Shown here piece after piece: positions 37,335 through 46,241 of a DNA stretch of 64,000 nt. This DNA is from Gemmobacter nectariphilus DSM 15620 (GTDB lineage: Bacteria > Pseudomonadota > Alphaproteobacteria > Rhodobacterales > Rhodobacteraceae): assembly GCF_000429765.1 (NCBI RefSeq), contig NZ_KE386949.1, forward strand, positions 186,001-250,000, in the 5' to 3' direction. The notes below the pieces were generated by a model. It was not told the DNA's origin and did not search any database. It saw nothing but the letters and a program-made list of their open reading frames with translations. The stretch's first letter is position 1. Every line of letters starts with the position of its first letter. Made by a program: the position numbers and the translations under genes.

Positions 37335-37951
37335 GGCGCATCCCGCAAATAGGGCGCAGCCTTGCGCAGATAATCCCAGCCGGTGATCGCGGTCAGCGCA
37401 GCGGCAAACCAGATCAACGCCAGCCCGATCCATGTGGCCACGGCAGCATGGGACACCGCCACCGGAACCCCGCCTTCGCCGGCACGGGGGCTGCCCGCCT
37501 CGACATAGGCAAGGCCGGTGCCCAGGAACAGCACCGCAATGGCGATCATCTGCGCCGTGGTCTTCCACTTGGCCAGCCTGGTCACCTTGAGCAGCCCCGC
37601 GCGGTCGCCAAGATATTCCCGCAGGCCCGACACAAAGACCTCGCGGAACAGGATGACCGTTGCGGGCAGGATCAGCCAGGGGTTCATGCCCGAATAGCCG
37701 GTCAGTACCATGATGGCGATCACCACCATCGCCTTGTCGGCAATCGGGTCCAGCATGGCGCCATAGCGGCTTTCCTGCTTCCACAGCCGCGCCAGGTAGC
37801 CATCGAAAAAGTCGGTGATCGCGGCGCTGACAAATAGCGCCAATGCGAACCAGTCGGCCCAGGGACGGTTGAAATACAGGAACATTACCGCAACGCCAGG
37901 CGCAGCGAGCAGGCGCAGGGTTGTCAGAATGTTCGGAACCGTCCACCTCAT
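37331..37951 (-). CDS. pgsA: CDP-diacylglycerol-glycerol-3-phosphate 3-phosphatidyltransferase
   Basis: The 206-residue membrane enzyme makes phosphatidylglycerol phosphate. The CDP-alcohol phosphotransferase motif is complete: D50-G51, A54-R55, G64, D68, D72 within FFDGYLARLWKQESRYGAML. The start MRWTVPNILTTLRLL at 37951 matches the family; an in-frame ATG at 37969 is the alternative, and neither has a good Shine-Dalgarno. It leads a coupled pgsA-moaD-moaE operon. The 5' region holds a variant TATTTGG box. Confidence 0.94.
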   Translation of the reverse strand: MRWTVPNILTTLRLLAAPGVAVMFLYFNRPWADWFALALFVSAAITDFFDGYLARLWKQESRYGAMLDPIADKAMVVIAIMVLTGYSGMNPWLILPATVILFREVFVSGLREYLGDRAGLLKVTRLAKWKTTAQMIAIAVLFLGTGLAYVEAGSPRAGEGGVPVAVSHAAVATWIGLALIWFAAALTAITGWDYLRKAAPYLRDAP

Positions 37952-38065
37952 GGCCAAGGCATAGCCCATGCCGCAGTCGGCGGAAAGGGGGCGCGGCGCG
38001 ACCTTGGCCACTCCGGGGGCGAAAGGCGCGTCACCCGGCCGCGGCGCCCGGCCCCGGCCCGGGAT

Positions 38066-38087
38066 GGGTATTTGGAAAAAGGCAAAG
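38066..38087 (+). repeat. Variant TATTTGG box, copy I
   Basis: GGGTATTTGGAAAAAGGC followed by AAAG lies in the 356-base gap between pgsA and uspA, in plus orientation after a GC-rich stretch that can fold. It matches copy J at 59842 more closely than copies A-G. The gap also contains copy D; I see no gene in it. Confidence 0.6.
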
Positions 38088-38177
38088 ACTGCGGGCAGAG
38101 CGCAGGGGCGGCGATGTTCCCACACCACCTGCCCTCGGGCAGGCCGCGCACCGACCCGGCGCCCGCGCGCTGCTGCT

Positions 38178-38248
38178 TTTCGACTTGATCCAAATATCCT
38201 CGGGGGTGAATTGACGCTGAAAGCGTCAAGAGGGGGCAGACAGCCCCC
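38178..38248 (-). repeat. Intergenic double-hairpin/TATTTGG element, copy D
   Basis: Downstream of uspA on the minus strand: G/C hairpin GGGGGC-agaca-GCCCCC (38232-38248, identical to copy C), second hairpin TTGACGCT-gaa-AGCGTCAA (38211-38229), and the box GAGGATATTTGGATCAAG. Compared with copy C, the second stem differs at most positions but pairs perfectly. Confidence 0.87.
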
Positions 38249-38307
38249 CCCCCTTTTCGACATCGGCCAGACCGGCTGACGCCGGAATGGGGCCGAAGCC
38301 GATCGTC

Positions 38308-38715
38308 CTAGCGCAGGACGTGGACCCCGCATTGCGCATGACGCACCACCCGCGCGGCGGTCGAGCCAAGAAAGTAATCCTGCATCCCCGGACGATGCGA
38401 GGCAATGATGACGCAGTCATGCTTGCCTTCCTCGGCGACATCCAGAATGGTCTGGGCCGCATGACCAACCTTGACCAGCGTTGCCACATCGGGCTGCCCG
38501 GCGAATTCGGCGGCCAGCTGATCCTTGGTTTCCGCAACATTGCGGTCCTGCTGATCTTGCGGAAGATACTGCGAAATATAGGACGGGATCGCTTCGATCA
38601 CGGTCAGCACGGTCAGCTTGCCGCCGGGCGAAAGCAAGGCGCGGGCCGCCTTCATCGAATTGGCAATGACCGCGCCATGATCGGGCGCAACGGGGACGAG
38701 AATGTTGGTATACAT
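38308..38715 (-). CDS. Universal stress protein UspA family
   Basis: The 135-residue protein begins MYTNILVPVAPDHGAVIANS and ends with IASHRPGMQDYFLGSTAARVVRHAQCGVHVLR, which holds the G-x2-G-x9-G-S/T ATP-binding type segment. It is a cytoplasmic stress protein of undefined activity. AGGAGA lies before the ATG. An FNR-type box lies 54 bases upstream, suggesting low-oxygen control. Repeat copy D follows it. Confidence 0.92.
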   Translation of the reverse strand: MYTNILVPVAPDHGAVIANSMKAARALLSPGGKLTVLTVIEAIPSYISQYLPQDQQDRNVAETKDQLAAEFAGQPDVATLVKVGHAAQTILDVAEEGKHDCVIIASHRPGMQDYFLGSTAARVVRHAQCGVHVLR

Positions 38716-38768
38716 GACGGTCTCCTGTTCAAGCAGCCGGACTTTGCCTGTTTTCGCGCCATGTTACA

Positions 38769-38782
38769 TTGATCTGGATCAT
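38769..38782. promoter_or_regulatory. FNR-type box upstream of uspA
   Basis: TTGATCTGGATCAT matches the FNR/FnrL consensus TTGAT-N4-ATCAA at 9 of 10 defined positions. It lies 54 bases before the uspA ATG and touches the stop codon of the ParA-like gene. Confidence 0.7.
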
Positions 38783-39429
38783 GCCTCGCGGGCAAGCGCG
38801 GTTGCGACCTCGTCGACCAGGGCATTCGCCTCGCGGTGGGCGGCGGTGGCGCCCGGCAATTCCTGCGCGGCCAGGCCCATGCCCATGGATTCGGCAAAGG
38901 CGACCCGGTAGCCCAGTTGCGCCTGCGCGATGCCCGCATGCAGATCGGCGGCAGCCGCGGCGATTTCCGCCCCCAGACGGGTGCGCGCCTTCACCCGGTT
39001 CATCACGATGGCCACGGGCCGCTTTTCGCGCGCGCACAGATCCAGCACGCCTTCGGTGGCCCACAGGTCCAGATGGCTGGCCGCCACGGGCACGATCACC
39101 AGATCGGCCGCCCGCAGCGCCGGGCGCAAGTCGCTGTCCACCTTGGGCGGCGTGTCAACGATGACAATGTCGGACAGGCGGCGCAGCTTGTCGCATTCAT
39201 AGCCGACCCCCCAGGCCGAGGCTGTCGACATTTCCAGCGCCGGATCGTCGCCCAGCCGCTCGCGCCGCGTCATGAACCAGCGGCCAAGGCTGCCCTGCGG
39301 ATCGGTGTCCAGCAGCGCGACCCGCGCGCCAAGGCGGCGGAACCCTACGGCCAGTGTCGCGGCCAGCGTGGTCTTGCCGCTGCCGCCCTTTTGCTGCGCC
39401 ACCGTGATGACGCCCCCGAACGCTTGCAT
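38779..39429 (-). CDS. ParA-family ATPase
   Basis: The 216-residue protein has the deviant Walker A KGGSGKTT (14-21) with the signature lysine, the A' motif VALLDTDPQGSLGRW and Walker B IVIVDTPPKVDSDL. It resembles chromosomal orphan ParA/MipZ-like ATPases that position cargo. No ParB or parS lies nearby, so plasmid partition is unlikely. GGGGGG lies just before the ATG. Confidence 0.88.
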   Translation of the reverse strand: MQAFGGVITVAQQKGGSGKTTLAATLAVGFRRLGARVALLDTDPQGSLGRWFMTRRERLGDDPALEMSTASAWGVGYECDKLRRLSDIVIVDTPPKVDSDLRPALRAADLVIVPVAASHLDLWATEGVLDLCAREKRPVAIVMNRVKARTRLGAEIAAAAADLHAGIAQAQLGYRVAFAESMGMGLAAQELPGATAAHREANALVDEVATALAREA

Positions 39430-39529
39430 CCTGCCCCCCTTCGATCAGGCAGATTCGCCCCTTGCCATGCTGCACCGCAGCATCAAGGCGCGCAACCTGA
39501 TTCCCCTGCCACAATGCCGCAGTCAACCG

Positions 39530-40150
39530 TCAGCCCCGAAAATGCGCCGTTCCGATCAGCGCCGCCTGGGTGCGGTTGCGCGCGCCCAGCTTGGTGCAGA
39601 TCGCGCGCATGTGGGTTTTCACCGTCACCTCGCCAATATCCATCTCGCGTGCGATTTCCTTGTTCGACAGGCCTTGGCACAGATAGCGCAGCACCCGCAG
39701 CTCCTGTGGGGACAGATGAGACAGCCCCTCGGGCGCCGGCGCAGGAACGCCGGAATACAGATCGACGGGCAGATAGCTGCGCCCGGATGCGACCTGACGC
39801 ATCGCCTCGGCCAGCGCGCGAGCGGGCAGCGTCTTGGGCACATAGCCCTTGGCCCCGCGTTGCATGGCGCCTTCGACAAAGCTGCGCTGGACATTGCCCG
39901 ACATCACGACGACGGCGCCCCCCGCATTCGCCGCCACCACTTCGGAGACGCCAGGCAGGCCCTGCATTCCGGGCATCACCACATCCAGCAGCACCACGTC
40001 GAACGGCCCGTCCGTCGCGATCCGCGACAGCGTTTCCGCCAGACTTCCGGCGGTCGAGACGGAAAACCCCGGCTCTCTGGACAGGAAATGCACCAGCGTT
40101 TCCCGCAAGAGCAGATGGTCATCGGCGATAAGCACCGAAATCCCTGCCAT
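39530..40150 (-). CDS. NarL/FixJ-family response regulator
   Basis: The 206-residue regulator starts at ATG 40150 after AAGGA. The receiver domain has acidic D10/D11, phospho-acceptor D56 (VVLLDVVMP) and the K switch region AKGYVPKTL. A LuxR-type HTH occupies about 145-200 (LSPQELRVLRYLCQGLSNKEIAREMDIGEVTVKTHMRAICTKL). No sensor kinase is adjacent. Target genes unknown. Confidence 0.92.
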   Translation of the reverse strand: MAGISVLIADDHLLLRETLVHFLSREPGFSVSTAGSLAETLSRIATDGPFDVVLLDVVMPGMQGLPGVSEVVAANAGGAVVVMSGNVQRSFVEGAMQRGAKGYVPKTLPARALAEAMRQVASGRSYLPVDLYSGVPAPAPEGLSHLSPQELRVLRYLCQGLSNKEIAREMDIGEVTVKTHMRAICTKLGARNRTQAALIGTAHFRG

Positions 40151-40223
40151 GCAGTCAATCCTTGCGCCATAGAATGTGGCGCATGATAGCGGACGGGGGC
40201 CGCAACGCAATCATGCGATGCAA

Positions 40224-41849
40224 TCAGGCACCGCGCAGGGCCCCCAGCAGCTGGCGCGTCGATCCGTCCTTGGCGCTGTCATCGGCGCCCTGCGCCAACA
40301 TGGGTTCCAGCTTCAGCGCCAGTTCCTTGCCTAGCTCGACCCCCCATTGATCGAAGCTGTTGATCCCCAGCACAACACCTTCGACAAAGACCCGGTGTTC
40401 ATAAAGCGCCACGATCATGCCAAGCGTGCAGGGCGTCAGCTGGCGATAGGCCATGGTGACGGAGGGGCGATCGCCGGGAAACACGCGGTGCCTTGCCTGG
40501 CGTTCCAGTTCGGCGCCGGCCAACCCGCGCGCCGCCATCATCGCGCGCGCCTCCTCCAGCGAGCGGCCGCGCATCAATGCTTCGGACTGGGCCAGGCAAT
40601 TGGCGATCAGCAAGCGGTGGTGATTGGTCAATGCCGGCTCATGCGCAAGCGCGGCAATCAGGAACTCGCAGGGAATGACATGGGTGCCCTGATGGATCAT
40701 CTGGTAAAAGGCGTGCTGGCCGTTCGTTCCCGGCTCGCCCCAGACCACGGGACCGGAATTGCGCGCCAGCTCGGTGCCATCCATGGCGACGCGCTTGCCG
40801 TTCGATTCCATCTCCAGCTGTTGCAGATAGGCCGGCAGGCGCGACAGGCGCTGATCATAGGGCAGCACCGCGCGGGTCGCATAGCCGCAGATCTGCGCGT
40901 GCCAGACCCCGACCATGGCCAGCAGCACGGGCAGGTTTGCCTCCAGCGGTGCGGTGCGGAAATGGCGGTCCATCGCGGCGGCACCGCTGCGAAAGGCGTC
41001 GAAATCCTCGGGCCCGACAGCCAGCATCAGCGCCAGCCCGACCGGCCCCCAGACCGAATAGCGCCCGCCGATGAAATCGCCAAAGCCAAAGACCCGGTCG
41101 GCCGGAATGTCCCATTCCGCCGCGCGATCGGCCGCCGAAGACACCGCGACCATCTGGGCGGCTGCATCAACGCCCGCCGCCTGCATCCAGTCGCGCACGG
41201 TGGCGGCATTGGTCATCGTCTCGATGGTGGTGAAGGTCTTGGAGGCCACGACCACCAGCGTCGTCGCCGGGTCCAGCCCGCGCAGCGTGTCCGACACCTG
41301 CGCCCCGTCGACGTTCGACACGAAATGCGTGCGCGGCCCGTCGTGATAGGGCGCCAGCGCCAGTGTTGCCATCACCGGCCCAAGGTCGGACCCGCCGATT
41401 CCGATGTTGACCACATCGGTGAACGCCCCGCCTGCCCCCGCAAAGGCACCCGAGCGCACCTTGCGGGCAAACTCGGCCATGCGCTCGTGCGTTGCGGCGG
41501 CCTCTTGCACCCAGGGCGCGCGCAAGGCCGGATCGGGCTGGCCGCGCAACATGGTGTGCAGCACCGCGCGCCCTTCGGTCTCATTGATCGGCTGGCCGGT
41601 GAACATGGCCTCGCGCCGCGCCTCGACGCCGGCCGAGCGCGCCAGATCCATCAGCAGGGCAAAGCCGGTCTCGTCCAGGTTGGTCTTGGAATAGTCCAGC
41701 AGGAACCAGCCCTGCCCGCGGTCCGCATAGTCCAGCCGCGCGGAAAAACGCGAGGCCCGATCCGGCGCGTCGAACAACGAAAGAATGCTGCGCGCGCCGA
41801 CTTCGGCGTGATGGTCCGCCAGTGCCGTCCACTTCGCCTCGAGGGTCAT
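40224..41849 (-). CDS. pgi: Glucose-6-phosphate isomerase
   Basis: The 541-residue enzyme interconverts glucose-6-P and fructose-6-P. Signature regions are VNIGIGGSDLGPVMATLAL, SKTFTTIETMTNA and FDQWGVELGKELA near the C-terminus. The start MTLEAKWTALADHHAEV at 41849 lies 4 bases after the pgl stop. It is last of the coupled zwf-pgl-pgi operon, which in this group feeds the Entner-Doudoroff route. Confidence 0.96.
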   Translation of the reverse strand: MTLEAKWTALADHHAEVGARSILSLFDAPDRASRFSARLDYADRGQGWFLLDYSKTNLDETGFALLMDLARSAGVEARREAMFTGQPINETEGRAVLHTMLRGQPDPALRAPWVQEAAATHERMAEFARKVRSGAFAGAGGAFTDVVNIGIGGSDLGPVMATLALAPYHDGPRTHFVSNVDGAQVSDTLRGLDPATTLVVVASKTFTTIETMTNAATVRDWMQAAGVDAAAQMVAVSSAADRAAEWDIPADRVFGFGDFIGGRYSVWGPVGLALMLAVGPEDFDAFRSGAAAMDRHFRTAPLEANLPVLLAMVGVWHAQICGYATRAVLPYDQRLSRLPAYLQQLEMESNGKRVAMDGTELARNSGPVVWGEPGTNGQHAFYQMIHQGTHVIPCEFLIAALAHEPALTNHHRLLIANCLAQSEALMRGRSLEEARAMMAARGLAGAELERQARHRVFPGDRPSVTMAYRQLTPCTLGMIVALYEHRVFVEGVVLGINSFDQWGVELGKELALKLEPMLAQGADDSAKDGSTRQLLGALRGA

Positions 41850-41853
41850 CAAA

Positions 41854-42525
41854 TCACTCCGCCCAATGCACGGTGGCGTTATCCAGCACCGCGCGCACCG
41901 GGGCAAGGTCCGGCGTCAACGCCTGAGCATGTTCCAGCGCAAGACGCTTGGATTTTCCCAGGATCAACAGATGAATGTTGATCGCCCCGGCCAGAACCGG
42001 CGCGGTCAGGGTCAGGCGCGGCTCGGGCGCGCCCGGCGCATGCATGGCCAGCACCGGCGGGGCATCGGCGGCCAGCGCGGCCGCCAGCCGGTCGCCGCCC
42101 GGAAACAGGCTGGCGGTGTGCATGTCCTCGCCCATGCCCAGCACGACCGAGGTCAGCGGCAGATGCTGCGCCACGATGGCCCCCAGCGGCCCTGCCGCCT
42201 CTTCGGGCGACATGTCCGGCGCATGGAACGGCACCAGCCGCGCCACCGCCGCCGCACCTTGCAACAGGCGCGCGCGGATCAGCCGGGTGTTGGACCGCGG
42301 ATCGCTGTCCGGCACCCACCGCTCGTCGGTCGGCATCACGGTGACCTGCGGCCAGTCCAGATCGACGGCCGACAACAGATCGAACAGCGGGCCCGGCGTC
42401 GTGCCCCCCGGCACCGCCAACGAGGCCGCACCGGCCCCGCGCAGCGCCTGCCCCAACTCTCCGGCGATCTCATGGGCCAGCGACAGGAACAGCGCCTCGG
42501 CATCCGGGTATTCGCGGAATTCCAT
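41854..42525 (-). CDS. pgl: 6-phosphogluconolactonase
   Basis: The 223-residue enzyme hydrolyses 6-phosphogluconolactone. It has SLAVPGGTTPGPLFDLLS, the ATVMPTDERWVP-like VTVMPTDERWVPDSDPRSNTRL and VLGMGEDMHTASLFPG. The ATG shares one base with the zwf stop (TGATG), showing translational coupling. Confidence 0.95.
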   Translation of the reverse strand: MEFREYPDAEALFLSLAHEIAGELGQALRGAGAASLAVPGGTTPGPLFDLLSAVDLDWPQVTVMPTDERWVPDSDPRSNTRLIRARLLQGAAAVARLVPFHAPDMSPEEAAGPLGAIVAQHLPLTSVVLGMGEDMHTASLFPGGDRLAAALAADAPPVLAMHAPGAPEPRLTLTAPVLAGAINIHLLILGKSKRLALEHAQALTPDLAPVRAVLDNATVHWAE

Positions 42526-43970
42526 CAGCGGATCTCCCTCCAGCGCCGCCCGTCGCGGTGCATCAGCATCAACGCCTCTTCGGGACCGCTGGTTCCGGGC
42601 TCGTAGCCCTGGGGCCGCTCGCCTTCCCACAGGTCGATCACCGGATCGGTCCAGGCCCAGGCGGCCTCGACCTCGTCGCCGCGCATGAACAGGGTCTGGT
42701 TGCCGCGGATCACATCCATGATCAGCCGCTCATAGGCGTCGGGCATGTCCGACCCTTCTTCGCCCAGGGCCTCGGCAAAGGACATGTCCAGCGGCACCTG
42801 CACCAGACGCATCCCGCCCGGCCCCGGCTCCTTGATCATCACCTTGAGGTTCATCCCCTCGTCAGGTTGCAGGCGGATCACCAGCACATTCTCGCGCCAG
42901 CCCTGTGCATCGTCAAAGATCGAATGCGGCGGCTCCTTGAAGGTCACGGCAATCTCGGACACCCGCGCCCGCAACCGCTTGCCGGTGCGCAGGTAAAAGG
43001 GCGTGCCCTTCCAGCGCCAGTTCGAGATGTTCACCCGCAGCGCGACGAAACTTTCCGACTGGCTCTCTGGGTTCTCGACATCGTCGCGATAGGACGGCTG
43101 GCCGATCCCTGCCAGATACTGCCCGCGCACGATGTCGGCCGGCCGCACCGGATCCAGCGCCCGGATCACCTTGAGCTTTTCATCGCGCACCGCATCGGGG
43201 TCGAAATGATAGGGCGGCTCCATCGCGATCAGGCACAGAAGCTGCATCATATGATTCTGCACCATGTCGCGCATCGCGCCCGACTTGTCATAATACGACG
43301 CGCGCCCTGCCACGCCGACCGTTTCGGCCACAGTGATTTGCACATGATCGACATACTGGGAATTCCACAGCGGCTCGAACAGGATGTTGGCAAAGCGCAC
43401 CGCCATCAGGTTCTGAACCGTTTCCTTGCCCAGGTAATGGTCGATCCGATAGATCTGCGCCTCGTGGAAATGCCGGGCCAGCGTCGCGTTCAGCGCCCGC
43501 GCGGTTTCCAGATCGGACCCGAAGGGCTTTTCGACCACGATGCGGCTGTCATCATCGGCAATGCCATGCAGCTTCAGCCGCTCGGCCAGCGGACCGAACA
43601 GCGCCGGCGCCACCGAGAAATAGAACGCCCGCACCACGCCCCCGCGCATCCGGGCCGACAGATCGGCCCAGCCGGTTTCGCCCGTGGCATCCAGCGCGAC
43701 ATAGTCCAGACGATCCAGAAAGGCGGCCTCGGCCACCGGATCGCGCTTGTCAGCGGCAACGAATTCCGCAATCGCCTGCGCGGCGAAGTCGCGGAACCCG
43801 GCCAGCGCCATTGCGCTGCGGGCGGCCCCGATCAGCCGGCTTTCGGGCGGGATCTGCCCGCCCAGCCAGCGCCGGTAAAGCCCTGGCAGAATCTTGCGCC
43901 GGGCCAGATCGCCGGTTGCCCCGAAGACGACCAGATCGAACGGCTCGACCGGAATGACGCGCGAGACCAT
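42525..43970 (-). CDS. zwf: Glucose-6-phosphate 1-dehydrogenase
   Basis: The 481-residue enzyme starts at ATG 43970, 4 bases after GGAGGG; an upstream ATG at 44003 is less likely. The NADP site is VVFGATGDLARRKILPGLYRR and the active site RIDHYLGKETVQNLMAVRFAN. It opens the oxidative pentose phosphate/Entner-Doudoroff path. The 98 bases before it show no clear palindromic operator. Confidence 0.96.
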   Translation of the reverse strand: MVSRVIPVEPFDLVVFGATGDLARRKILPGLYRRWLGGQIPPESRLIGAARSAMALAGFRDFAAQAIAEFVAADKRDPVAEAAFLDRLDYVALDATGETGWADLSARMRGGVVRAFYFSVAPALFGPLAERLKLHGIADDDSRIVVEKPFGSDLETARALNATLARHFHEAQIYRIDHYLGKETVQNLMAVRFANILFEPLWNSQYVDHVQITVAETVGVAGRASYYDKSGAMRDMVQNHMMQLLCLIAMEPPYHFDPDAVRDEKLKVIRALDPVRPADIVRGQYLAGIGQPSYRDDVENPESQSESFVALRVNISNWRWKGTPFYLRTGKRLRARVSEIAVTFKEPPHSIFDDAQGWRENVLVIRLQPDEGMNLKVMIKEPGPGGMRLVQVPLDMSFAEALGEEGSDMPDAYERLIMDVIRGNQTLFMRGDEVEAAWAWTDPVIDLWEGERPQGYEPGTSGPEEALMLMHRDGRRWREIR

Positions 43971-44068
43971 GGGCCCTCCGCTGGCACTTGCATCGTTCTG
44001 CACCGGCCGTCAGCCGCGCGCGAGACGCTGCACCTTAGCACCCCTGTGCGACGGCAGAAAGAATGGCT

Positions 44069-44767
44069 TCAGGCGTCGTCCAGCGCCTCCCACCGGACCC
44101 GCGTCAGCCCCGGCTCGACTGCCAGACGCTGGACCGCCTGATCCATCATCGCATCGGTCACCCCATCGCCCGTGACGCTGGCGGCCAGGGTCAGGCCCTG
44201 ACCTTCGGCATCGCGGCGCATCTCGATCTCGGTCAAATGCATCCCGCCAAGCGACAGCGTGCGCAGCATCAGCCCGCGCACCGCGCCCTCGAGCGGCTCA
44301 GGCACGGTGACCGCAACCCGAAAGCTGCGCCCCGTGGCACCGCCGCTGCGGATGCGCCGCTTCATCCATTGCACAAAGGGCCGCAAGCCGAAGTTCACGA
44401 AGACCACAAGGCCCGTCGCCACCAGCGCAAACTGCCAGTGCCCGCCGCCAGCCAGCAACCCGACCGCGGCCGAACACCACAAGGTGGCCGCCGTCGTCAG
44501 GCCATGCACGTTGAACCCGTCACGAAAGATGATCCCGGCGCCCAGAAAGCCGATGCCGCTGACCACCTGCGCGGCCACGCGGCTGGGGCTCATGTCGCCC
44601 TCGACCAGCATCGAGAACACCATGTAGGCCGCAGCCCCCAGCGCCACCAGCGCATTGGTCCGCAAGCCCGCCTTGCGCTGCCGGATCTGGCGTTCGGCGC
44701 CGATCAGGGCCCCGCACCCCAGCGCGATTCCCATGTTGATGGATGCAGCGACAAGACCGATGGGCAT
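44069..44767 (-). CDS. MgtC/SapB-family membrane protein
   Basis: The 232-residue protein has about four to five N-terminal membrane segments with the family block GALIGAERQIRQRKAGLRTNALVALGAAAY and VVSGIGFLGAGIIFRDGFNVHGLTTAATLW. A soluble ACT-like C-domain (about 145-232) follows. MgtC proteins modulate F-type ATPase and Mg2+ homeostasis in known pathogens; the role here is unknown. ATG 44767 follows GGAGG by 5 bases. Confidence 0.92.
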   Translation of the reverse strand: MPIGLVAASINMGIALGCGALIGAERQIRQRKAGLRTNALVALGAAAYMVFSMLVEGDMSPSRVAAQVVSGIGFLGAGIIFRDGFNVHGLTTAATLWCSAAVGLLAGGGHWQFALVATGLVVFVNFGLRPFVQWMKRRIRSGGATGRSFRVAVTVPEPLEGAVRGLMLRTLSLGGMHLTEIEMRRDAEGQGLTLAASVTGDGVTDAMMDQAVQRLAVEPGLTRVRWEALDDA

Positions 44768-44840
44768 GGGCACCTCCGCAAGCCGAAAGGTCCAGACTAT
44801 CCGGCCGGGCCGCGAAAGGTAACATTTTTATGACAGACCC

Positions 44841-45437
44841 TCAGGCCTCGAGTTCCGCATCCCAATACAGGTAATCCATCCAGCTTTCATGCAGATGGTT
44901 GGGCGGGAACTTGCGCCCGGCATTGCGCATATCCTCGGGCGAGGGCGGGCGCGGCGCACGGGACAGCCGCAACCCCGACTGCTTGAGCGAGCGATTCCCC
45001 TTGCGCAGGTTGCACGGGCTGCAGGCCGCGACCACGTTTTCCCAGCACGTCGTCCCCCCGCGCGAGCGCGGGATGACATGATCGAAGGTCAGATCATGCA
45101 CGCTGCCACAATACTGGCAGCGGAATTCGTCCCTCAGAAAAAGATTGAAGCGCGTGAATGCCACGCGCTTCTGGGGTTTTACATAATCCTTCAGCACGAC
45201 GACCGAAGGTATCCTGAACTCGGCCCGCTGGCTTCGGACCGTGGCCTCATATTCGGCCACGATCTGCACCCGGTCCAGGACCACGGCCTTCACCGCCTCT
45301 TGCCAGGGCCACAGCGACAGCGGGTAATAGGACAGCGGGCGGTAGTCGGCGTTCAGCACCAGCGCCGGAAAATGCTTCAGCGATGCCGGATCGCGCACAA
45401 AGCCGGTTCGAAATTCGGTTTCGGCTGTGTCAAGCAT
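44841..45437 (-). CDS. HNH endonuclease
   Basis: The 198-residue protein has a C-terminal HNH/McrA-type nuclease fold: zinc cysteines CQYC (107-110), DH (119-120) in LTFDHVIPRSRGG, the Asn in WENVVAAC and CSPC (139-142). The N-terminal 95 residues (PALVLNADYRPLSYYPLSLWPWQEAVKAV) are the family-specific part widely found in alphaproteobacterial chromosomal HNH proteins. It is not part of a restriction or phage cluster here. GGAGG precedes the ATG 45437. Confidence 0.9.
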   Translation of the reverse strand: MLDTAETEFRTGFVRDPASLKHFPALVLNADYRPLSYYPLSLWPWQEAVKAVVLDRVQIVAEYEATVRSQRAEFRIPSVVVLKDYVKPQKRVAFTRFNLFLRDEFRCQYCGSVHDLTFDHVIPRSRGGTTCWENVVAACSPCNLRKGNRSLKQSGLRLSRAPRPPSPEDMRNAGRKFPPNHLHESWMDYLYWDAELEA

Positions 45438-45581
45438 GACCCGTGCCTCCTTCGCCCTGCTGACAGGGCGGGAGCCCCGCCCCGACACCCCGACTATATA
45501 TCGCGCTTGCAGCATGGCAAGTCCCGCGATCTGCGATCACGGGGGAAATCTGGCAGGATCAGGTGACAGAGGCGTGACAGA

Positions 45582-46241
45582 TCAGTCCAGACGGTCGCGC
45601 AGGAAGTTCAGCGCCACCCCCAGACCATCGGGGGCAATGCCATGGCCGGTGCCCTTCATCACATGGGCATAGGTTTCAACCCGCGCCTCGACCAGCGCCT
45701 CGGCGGCCTTGCGCATGTCGTCAAAGGGCACCACCGGATCGGCATCGCCATGGATCAGCAGCACCGGCGGCTTGACGCGGATCTCGGCCATCAACCGCTC
45801 GGGCGCCAGAAGCCGGCCGGAAAACGCGACCACGCCCGCCAGTTCCGCATCGCGGCGCAAGGCGACATGCAGGCTCATCATGGTGCCTTGCGAAAAGCCG
45901 ACCAGCGCCAGCCTGTCCGGCGTCAGCCCCTCGGTTTCCAGCACGCTGTCGATATAGACGTTCAGATCATCAACCGCGGCCGCCATGCCCGCCTGGGCTG
46001 CGGCTTCGCTCGACCCGTCCAGCCAGGGAATGGGAAACCACTGATAGCCAAAGGGATTGCCCGTGCAGCGCTCGGGCGCGTCCGGCGCATGAAAGGCGGT
46101 GTCCGGCAGATGCGGTGCCAGCGGATCGGCCAGCCCCAACAGATCGGCCCCGTCGGCCCCATAGCCATGCAGGAAGATCACCGCCGATTTCACATCGCCC
46201 GATTGCGGGGCCTTGCGTTTGGCGTTCAGCTTGCGCGTCAT
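45582..46241 (-). CDS. Phospholipase/carboxylesterase (alpha/beta hydrolase)
   Basis: The 219-residue hydrolase contains VIFLHGYGADGADLL, nucleophile Ser117 in GFSQG, Asp in LLIHGDADPVVPF and His in KGTGHGIAP, a full triad of the Abhydrolase_2 family. Substrates of this family are small esters or acyl-thioester proteins. Its ATG overlaps the alkA stop by four bases. Confidence 0.92.
   Translation of the reverse strand: MTRKLNAKRKAPQSGDVKSAVIFLHGYGADGADLLGLADPLAPHLPDTAFHAPDAPERCTGNPFGYQWFPIPWLDGSSEAAAQAGMAAAVDDLNVYIDSVLETEGLTPDRLALVGFSQGTMMSLHVALRRDAELAGVVAFSGRLLAPERLMAEIRVKPPVLLIHGDADPVVPFDDMRKAAEALVEARVETYAHVMKGTGHGIAPDGLGVALNFLRDRLD

Noticed and set aside
38779-39429. Plasmid or genomic-island partition system from the ParA-like gene
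   Set aside because: No parB, parS-like repeats, replication or transfer genes nearby; surrounding genes are core metabolic.
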